Source: Zopfochytrium polystomum
Lineage: Eukaryota > Chytridiomycota > Chytridiomycetes > Chytridiales > Chytridiaceae
Reading direction: 5' to 3'
NCBI GenBank assembly: GCA_025765615.1
Contig: JAIVFJ010000048.1
Location: 248,001-312,000 of the forward strand
DNA: 64,000 nucleotides
Below, one piece after another: positions 56,712-64,000 of this stretch. Below the pieces are notes generated by a model. It did not search any database and was not told the DNA's origin. It was given only the letters and a program-made list of their open reading frames with translations. The first letter of the stretch is position 1; every line of letters begins with the position of its first letter. The translations under genes were made by a program, and so were the position numbers.

Positions 56712-58628
56712 CCACAGTGGATCGCAAACTGCGCATAATCATGCTCCTGCTGGGCGTATGCATGAAGGGATCGAAGGATGATTTCTTCACATTGACTATT
56801 GCCCCATCATCGTTCACATTCTCCACGTACAGTTCCCCTGCTCTCTTCCTCTCCCGCACTAACTGTGAGACAGGCACCATGCCATTCTCCAGGCGCATCT
56901 CAATCGACTGCAGCACACTAGTCATGTATACAGATGCAGCAATCTGCCCTCTGAACTTGCATATACAACGACAGCAGGCAGTAGCCATCTCGCGTATGAT
57001 TGGTGCCCGGTCCTTGCGCTTACTGGCTATACCCTTCATTGTCTCCTTCATATTCTCTGGTACTGGCTTGTCTATCTCCACTCTCGCATTCAGCTCCAAG
57101 TGTCTAGCCATGTTCCTCTCTGTGGCAAATGCCTGGTACTGCTGCGCTGATCTGTATGCATTCTGCTCCTTGTCTGCATTGAATGCTGAGTATGATCTCC
57201 CGCCCATGCCGTAGTACATTTTCTTGTCCAGCAATGACTGTGCTTAGTGTCTCTTCACTGCACGATTGCTTAGTCTCTCTCTTCCATACAAACACAGAAT
57301 CAGTGTCACCGTATATGATGTCGTAGCCCAGCATGTAGGACACAGCCTCAACCACAGTGATCAGCCATCTGCCGATTGATGTGACAGATGAACCTGCAAG
57401 ATAGTTGAACAGGCCGGAATTGGATGATGCAAACGCACCGTACATGCTATTGGCTGCTACCTTCAGCGCCCATCCTGGCTTGGTGCTCTTGCCGACTTGC
57501 GTCCTGCGTTCGATGAGTGTCTGCAATGCTATTGCTGCTGATGACCTCCTGGTGCAGTCAATCTGAGCTACACGCCCACTGATTCCGATGTACGTATTCT
57601 CCTGATCCCAGTACACCGCGCCCTCCTGGATCTGGCCATTCGCAACAAGCGATCTCAGTGCACGTTTCGCGCTCTTACACTTGAATGGTACGTATGATGG
57701 AGAAGAGACTGGAGCATGTGTTCCCTGCATCTCGCTCAGTAGGTCATGTACTGTCTCTGCGGATATGTTGACTGAAGCCATGATAGTGGGATACATAGAA
57801 GCAAAGTCCATCAATAGTACGCCAGAGTAATACCCTCTCTTGGGCTGCAATACCCTTGCTCCTGACACTACCTTAGATGCGTATCTGTCGCCGGACCAAT
57901 CGATCACCTGTCCACAGGAGAGTGCGTATGACGCAATCAGAGTAGCAGCCATCGTACCTGTGATATAGCGAGTGGAATCAGTCAACGGGCACTTGCAGTA
58001 CGTGCTCAGTGTCACTATCTCATCCAGGAAGCCTGATGCTTTGCCCAGTGTCAAGTGAAGGTATGCGTCGTGCATGTTGTAGAAGATCATCTCAGATATG
58101 TCCTCCTCCGTGTCAGGCCGTATATCCATGCGTGGCTGTATGTGCTTCCCTCCCAGCCCATAGTGATTCGCCATATCATCCAGTGATAGTGACTCGAAGT
58201 CAGACCGATGCACCTTGTCAGCATAGCAGAATGTGTCAACAACCACAGTCTGTGGTAGTACCAGATCCACTCCCTTGCCTACTGCGCCTAGATTCCGTGC
58301 CTCGAAATACTGATCCAGTATGTGCGGAGCATGAGCTGCTAGCACCGGGATGTCGTAGCTGAATCCAAAGTGTATGAACACTATGTCGGGATTGTTGCAC
58401 AGCAACCAGGCAATGACCCATGACACTAGATCAGCTGAATTACTGACTTTGGCTATGTCATATCCGCGCTTAGCATCGAACAGTGCAGCATTATGAGTGC
58501 CACATACATACCTGCATAGCCTCCGTCCATCCCACGTAACTATGGCAGCAGATATCAGCGGATCACAGGGCAGAGGGTATGCTCTGTTGCGTAGTGCCGA
58601 TGTCTGTTCGATGTCAAGTCCCCGTTCC
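56656..58628 (-). pseudogene. Family B DNA polymerase, broken
   Basis: Minus strand. Motifs in order: exonuclease I DIE (about 58,610), exonuclease II FGFSYDIP, exonuclease III-like region, palm motif A MDFASMYP (57779-57812), motif B KVAANSMYG (57431-57465), SIGR, motif C YGDTDSVF (57289-57314). These are the residues of an active RNA/DNA-primed family B enzyme of the delta or large-DNA-virus type; I see no clear protein-primed insertions. A frameshift near 57,240 moves the frame to 57234-56656, which continues the palm and thumb. The N-terminal domain is cut off at 58,628 just before the first exonuclease motif; codons upstream belong to a duplicated fragment and flank. Confidence 0.85.
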
Positions 58629-58743
58629 GTTGCCGAGATTATGGCAGGTATGCTGAAGGAGAGCAACACTAAGTTCAGCAGCAGCGTTATCAGCCAAGCA
58701 TATGAACAGCAGATGCGTATGCCGGTGCCAGATGATGGGAACA
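58615..58743 (+). repeat. Internal direct repeat of the virus-like insert, copy 2
   Basis: Copy of 55187-55315 carrying only the first codons of the ORFan; it then runs into non-element sequence at 58743. It forms the right end of recognisable insert DNA. Confidence 0.85.
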
Positions 58744-58799
58744 AGGAAAGAATGTGGAAGGTCTTGGCAATGAAAAGCTGAATAATGTTTCTGGAAAAG

Positions 58800-59029
58800 G
58801 TCACGTGACAATGCGGAATTGCGACGAAGTGGAGAGAACAATATAAGAAAAAAAAATCATACAATATGTTTGGTGTGGAGAGAAAGTAGTGAGAGAAATG
58901 TAAAACCAGATGTTCAATAAAGACGAAATACAAGAAATACAATTAATATGTTAGTGCTGCTCGAGTGGCATGGGGATCATATTTGAAGTAATGTAAAGAA
59001 TAGAACATGAAAAAAAATCCAAAAAAATT
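58800..59029. repeat. Right boundary repeat of the 7-kb insert
   Basis: Counterpart of 51430-51644 in the same orientation. It lies in the 3' flank of F-box copy 2, so the spacer between the two F-box copies is present on both sides of the insert. Confidence 0.75.
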
Positions 59030-59211
59030 CAAAGAATATTTGAAGTAATGTAAAGTAATGTAAAGTAAAGAAGTGAAGTAGGTAAGTGGAGTGAGTGAAC
59101 AAGATGTTCAATAAACGTAACATCTTACGACATTATGTGATTGAATATGTTAGTCGGGCGAGTCGGAAATGGGCAGGGCGATCAGTACTATTTTTGACAG
59201 ACCGTAAACTT

Positions 59212-61809
59212 TTATTTGAAAACAAGTCCGTACTTCTTATACAGCATTTTCACCCTCTCACCAAACAAAACCTGCTCAAACCATGTTTCATCTCTCTCCA
59301 ACACTGATTTCCAAACGGAAATAATATCAGTGGACAGCACATGTCGGAATTCCGCGCCAGTTGACGTTAAGCCGCTCACAGGGGATTCATTGGACGTCGC
59401 CCTCAATTCAAAAAATCTGGAAGCCTTACAGAAGACTGCCTCCACCCACACTTCCTTTAAGCAGCTGGTGACATTGTTTGTAATCACGAGTCCAGAGCCA
59501 GGATCCAACATTTGAGCAACATAATCCAGTTCTGGTGATTGAACGTCAGACACAGGGGGCTTGTCGCTACGATTTATAGTGTGCGGGTAATGATTGTTCG
59601 AGTAAGCGGAAAGGAGATGCATCAGAGACTGTGTAATCCTTGGAGATGCTGATTGGAAACCAACGACTTGTTTGCAAAGCAAGCGGACAGCTTTCATCAC
59701 TCAGAATCCACGCCAGAGAGAAACTACCTCGAGAGAGGAATGAAGTCTCCTGCGACCTCGTGCAAGATCTTCAAGCAGCAAACGTTCCATATCTTCAATT
59801 GATGCAGATTTTTCGTTGATGAGGATAGCCATCTGTTCAGTAAACGCTGTGGTAAATGCCTCCGAGTAAGACAAATCCTCCTGAATTCTGTTCCACACCA
59901 CGACCATATCGGACAGAGTTATAAAACGCAGATGTCGAATAACTGTAATTAATGCATTTTCCACCCTCGAACGAAACCGTTTGTAATCAATTTTTCTGAA
60001 TAAAAATTGAACCAATGGCTGAACGTGCTCCACAAATCCGCGCTGTGCTAGGACGTTTGACAGTACTGGAAAGCAGCACCCATGAAGGTCGCTGTCCACA
60101 GAATTTTTCACAGAATAATTTGGAAGGAACTTCAGAATGGCGTTGAAAAGCTGAAGAAGCATTTCGTTTGACATTTCCGGGGCCAAGCAGGAAATAAGCT
60201 TTCCAACACTTTCCTCCTTGTTCAGTTTTGATAAGACTATAGGAATGCATTTTTCAATGTGGTGCAAACAGAGTTCAGACTTGTTGTTGGCTAAATTGTA
60301 AAGCAGATCCAAATGTTCGAGCTCAATGGCAAGCAGAAACGTAGAATGGTAGCGCTGGCCTGACAAATTGCAACAAAGATCGTCTGTGTAAACATTCGGA
60401 TTAATCTCAATGGCGGACCGAATATACTTGAGATGACATTCAACGCTTCCACAAATTGGAAGATACTTCAGTGTGGAATCATACGGGGTTTGGAGGTTGG
60501 AATAGCAGCCAACCAGCAAGTCAACATTTGTTTTGAATTCTTCACTGCTGGGTCCAACATAGTGATAAGACAGTTCAAGCAGACGAAAGTCCAAGGATTT
60601 CAAACAACTATACATATAGCCAGATTCTTCAAATGACTTTGTCCTTACAATATCAGCAAGAATAGGGATAAGCTTTGGTACTTGTTTGCCAATCACTTTC
60701 GCATTCGCATAAAGACAAAGTTGAAATAATTTGAGTTGCCTTTCAATGAATGCTTTATAGGCAGGGACATCAGACTTGTCGATTTCAAGTTCGGAGATGG
60801 TTTGTAGCATAGTGTCAACTGCGAGTTCCATCACCTTGTCCGAATCAAAGTACCACCAAAGCCATACACGTTGTTTACCACACTTGTTGGGATCCATTTC
60901 TCGAACCACGATTTGTTTCCAAAATGGAATCCAATCAGGACTGGTGCAAATGGGACGACCAGTCAGTTCTGAGCATTGTGTCTTGACAGTGAATTCAAGT
61001 AAATAAAGGAGGTCCCATGCTTGACAGACACTGTCTGCAGAGAGTGCGGGAATAAGTGCCACAACGGCTGTAAAAAGCAGTTGTGGTAATAGCAAAGATG
61101 GATCCTCTTCAGATTCCTGCTCAGATTCCGGCTCAGATTCTGGCTCAGATTCATTTTCGACTGCAATCGATATCGTTTTGCAACGTTCAACAAGGGTTTC
61201 AAGATGGGTTTTGACATAGGTTTCCAAGAATTGAAGCGCTTCCAAAGCTTGATCGCTTTCAAAGCTGCTGGTCAGTAAGTTGATGAGAGCACCGTCACCG
61301 TCATCAGCTCTATCAATCAAGATCTTCCAGAATTCCAAGCGCATCTCAAATGGCCTCAGCCGAAGGGACTGCCCAACCTTGATGTCAGAGTTTAGGGCTT
61401 GGGCAGAAAGTTCGTCCAAATGGCGGGCAGGGGATCGCAGGATGCTATCAATGGGGAATAGAAGGTGGATTGATTGTAAAATTGCATGATCTTCCTCTGA
61501 GGCTGGAAGATCAAACGTGTGGGACAGATCTATGTAGCTCCGAACAGCGACCAGTATAGAGAAGAAGAAAGGGCTCCGGCTTTCGTAGAAACTATCCTTT
61601 GGCCTCTCCCGAAGGCAGTCCTTTGTAGTTGACATGAGGGCAATGCGGAGAAGGGGATTAATGAGCAATGGCTTTACAAAACGATGTCCGACGACCGATC
61701 GGGCAAGGGAGCAGCAGCAAGATAGTCGAGTAAGATCCAAGAAGGTCAGCAAGCTGCAGATGGCACAGATCACATCGTGGGGAAGGCGAAAAAGGAGTTG
61801 GCGATGCAT
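59212..61809 (-). CDS. F-box-like protein, copy 2
   Basis: ATG 61809; uninterrupted 702-codon frame to TGA at 59701. Homology to copy 1 continues in frame for about 160 more codons to 59212 (VMKAVRLL ... YKKYGLVFK), so the TGA may be a truncating mutation or copy 1 may carry the change. Residues 5-45 look like an F-box (LFRLPHDVICAICSLLTFLD), the module that binds Skp1 in SCF ubiquitin ligases. The rest is a long helical, Leu-rich repeat-like domain with a Glu/Ser-Glu repeat expansion absent from copy 1 and no recognised family; it presumably binds a target. Intronless, unlike the host genes to the left. Confidence 0.65.
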
Positions 61810-61851
61810 GGTTGACTTGTCAATCTTTAACGACCTTTTCTTTCTTTTATT

Positions 61852-62073
61852 TCACTTTTTTCCACCCTTCGCTCTTCCTGCCACGACTCTGGCCTTGAGC
61901 GGTGAATTCGGCCCTTTCTTCGCCACAGTCATTTTCGCTTGCTTCGTTGCTTTCGTGAGCCCCTTTTTAGGCTTAGTCGTTTTTGCTCCTTGTTTCGTTA
62001 CAGTCGTTTTCGCTGATTTCGTCCCTTTTTTCGTCGTTGCAAGCTCGCTCAACTTGTCCCTTGCAACCCCCAT
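61852..62073 (-). CDS. Small basic Lys/Thr/Ala-rich protein
   Basis: 73 codons from ATG 62073, almost all Lys, Thr, Ala and Gly, with repeated KKG, TKKG, AKxTV phrases resembling a histone H1 tail or a ribosomal/mitochondrial basic protein. No globular domain. The start context (aagaATGgg) is reasonable. It may be a small chromatin protein or a chance low-complexity frame. Confidence 0.4.
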   Translation of the reverse strand: MGVARDKLSELATTKKGTKSAKTTVTKQGAKTTKPKKGLTKATKQAKMTVAKKGPNSPLKARVVAGRAKGGKK

Positions 62074-62243
62074 TCTTTTTCGGTTTCTATGCTTCCGAGA
62101 AACCTCATCAGTTTATGCGTGCTTGTTTCTCGTGTGTATTTACTGAATATTTTCGTCACTCACTCGCCACAAATCCCACCCCGGCTTTCCTCCCTCAGGC
62201 CGACATTACAGTCCACAGTCATCACCTTTCTTTTTCCTCCAAA

Positions 62244-64000
62244 TCACCTTCGACGGCCGTACGGGTCGCTCCCGGCCCCCCCGCCATGGCCGCCGCCACC
62301 ACCGCCGCCGGGAAGTCCGCCCGCTCCGCCGCCGTACAACTCGCGGTACGCATTGCCGATCCCGCTGAGACCATACATGCCGGCGCCGGGTCCGCCGGGT
62401 CCGCCGCCCGCGCTGCTTGCAGAGCCGACGCCGCCCAGCCCCGTGCCAAATAGGCCGGCCCCGCCGCCCATTCCCATCATGGCCGCGGCCGCGGCCGCCG
62501 CAGCCGCCGCCGCAAAAGCTGGGTTCGTTCCCACCACTGCCGACGGGTCGCCGCCGACGCCAATCCCGCCCCCAAATAGAGAAGCGGTGCCGTCGGCCCC
62601 ACCGACGGAGGCACCTCCGGCTGCCCCTCCGCCCGACACGAGGGTCTTGAGCCCGTTGGCCGACGACTGGGTCATATAGGCCATCGCCTGCGCAGCCGCA
62701 ACCGCTGCAGCGGTCTGGGCAGCCGCCGCCGCTGCGTTGGACGCGGGCGCACCGAGGTTGCCGTACATCCCAGAGTACGAAGATGTGGCGTTGAACGGAT
62801 CGTAGCCGCCTCCGGCGGCCCCTGCCCCCCCGCCGCCGCCGCTAGCGTCGTCGTACCGATCATCGCGACCGGAGGAACGGCCGGTGCGCCGGTCTCGGTA
62901 ACCACCGCCACTATCGCGTCCATAGGAGGAAGAGCCGCCGCCTCCGCCCCCGCCACCCCACGCCTCGTCCTCGTCGTCGTAGTAGGATCGTCTCCCGCCG
63001 CGACCATAGCCGCCGCCGCCGCCGCCTCCGCCTCCGCCTCCGCCTCCGCGGCCCCTGTCACGGAACCCTCCGCGACCGCGTCCACGGTACGATCCGCCCC
63101 CGTACGGATCGTAGCGGTCCTCGTGCGAATAGTATCCGCCGCCTCGGCCTCTCCCCATCCCTTCCCGTCCAACTCCTCGTCCAATTCCGCCCCCAGGTCC
63201 GCCAAAACCACCTCCACCACCAGGGCCGCCTTTGGGCACCGCTCTCCGCACCTCGACAGACCGCCCCTCGACCAAGACACCGCCCGCATCCGCGTCTCTC
63301 ATAACAGAGTCCACGCTCTCGCTTTTCTCAAACGTGACGAATCCAAAGCCTCGTGGCCGGCCGGTGGCACGGTCCACCATCAGGACGCACTCAAGAATGT
63401 CACCGTACGGAGCGAAGTGAGACCGCAATGCCGATTCAGTTGTTGTCGGCATCAAGCCGCCAATAAAAATTTTGTCGCTGCGAGCCTGCGGCGTCTGGTA
63501 GCTGTTGCTGCTGGGTCCCTGCGAATGGTGGGGGGTTTGCACGGACGGTCGGGGCACGGCGCGTTTCACTTCCAGCTGAGAAAGAGCCCGAAAGTGTAAG
63601 AATGCGTCGCTCTGGCATCGGAAAAGAGAAACACTCACATTGCGATCGTCGAGAACGTGCTTGAGGGAAAGAACGTGTTCGAGCACGTGCGCATCCTTGA
63701 AAATCACGAATCCAAAACTCCTCGATCTACCCGTGACTGGATCCAGCATAATGACGGCGTCGAGGATCTCTCCGTACTTTGAAAAGTAACCGCGGAGGGT
63801 TTCTAGAGATATGGCAAGCGATAGGGCCAGGTTGACATTGTCAGACTATTGACTTCTTCTCGACTTTAGTTAAGGGAGGAGTTTGATTGAGCTGTCTCAC
63901 GCGTTGTTGCATAACAATTGGTGCGCTCAGTGATGGAAGGGACCGCTCTATCTCTCTACTCGTCTTACCCTCTGTGGTGTCCCAATGGAGTGCACCAACA
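62244..64000 (-). CDS. Two-RRM glycine-rich hnRNP-like RNA-binding protein, 5' end outside window
   Basis: Minus-strand exons >64000-63969, 63802-63639 and 63575-62244, in phase. The first partial exon reads GALHWDTTE, the end of the RNP2 strand region of RRM 1, which continues LRGYFSKYGEILDAVIM and RSFGFVIF (RNP1). RRM 2 follows: KIFIGGLMPTTTESALRSHF (RNP2) and RPRGFGFVTF (RNP1). The rest is Gly/Arg/Tyr/Ser-rich (RGRGRGGF, YGRGG), then an Ala/Gly/Met-rich tail. This is the hnRNP A/B, Musashi, Hrp1 type: nuclear or shuttling RNA binding in processing and transport. Arg-Gly motifs are likely methylation sites. Homopolymer-like GCC and GGC runs make indels likely here. Confidence 0.88.

Noticed and set aside
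56656..58628. Protein-primed (Polinton or pGKL type) polymerase
   Set aside because: Motif C is YGDTDS and an SIGR motif precedes it, and spacing between motifs A and B shows no clear terminal-protein insertion; the RNA/DNA-primed type fits better, though a tree is needed.
1..64000. CRISPR arrays, operons, ribosome binding sites, riboswitches
   Set aside because: None seen, and not expected: spliceosomal introns throughout show eukaryotic nuclear DNA.

Overview
This is nuclear DNA from a fungus. The evidence is intron-dense genes with short GT-AG introns, a self-priming chromodomain Ty3/gypsy retroelement, a Med31/Arp6/HMG-box gene set, a half-size ABCG transporter and a fungal 'killer toxin-like' chitinase. 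A TRP-type channel, very GC-rich exons with long glycine, alanine and glutamine runs, and introns carrying T tracts of about 36 nt suggest an early-diverging lineage such as a chytrid. That placement is inference; no rRNA or other decisive marker is present. Exon coordinates come from reading splice signals and checking that phases agree across every junction; there is no transcript evidence.

Host gene block, 1-32,700 (GC-rich): a Reb1/TTF1-like Myb protein (5' end outside the window), a TRP-family channel, a 14-exon ABCG transporter, the SWR1-complex actin-related protein Arp6 (13 exons), a large Q/H-rich protein of unknown function, an arrestin-like protein with a C-terminal SH3-like module, Mediator subunit Med31 and a two-HMG-box protein. 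The genes look like independent housekeeping or regulatory loci, not a cluster.

Transposon block, about 32,700-48,700 (lower GC): degenerate tRNA-like (SINE-like) segments, a LINE RNase H remnant, a chromodomain Ty3/gypsy element, and two further gag remnants on the minus strand. One of these gags abuts a GT32 (Och1-like) glycosyltransferase that lacks its N-terminus. The gypsy element has one LTR at each end but in opposite orientation. The end of its chromodomain lies at the far left on the opposite strand, and a shared 5-bp duplication flanks both LTRs. This fits a solo-LTR insertion into pol followed by an LTR-LTR inversion.

F-box / virus-like block, about 48,700-61,810: two copies of a large F-box-like gene on the minus strand, one clearly a pseudogene. 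Between them lies about 7 kb of intronless DNA of different composition, bounded by direct repeats of roughly 200 bp. It carries a broken killer-toxin-like chitinase gene (LysM, LysM, hevein-type chitin-binding, GH18, hydrophobic tail), two orphan ORFs and a broken family B DNA polymerase with exonuclease and polymerase motifs. I read it as a degraded insertion of a DNA virus or virus-like element; it is the most novel part of the window.

The right end returns to host sequence with a small basic Lys-rich ORF and a two-RRM, glycine-rich hnRNP-like gene that runs out of the window.
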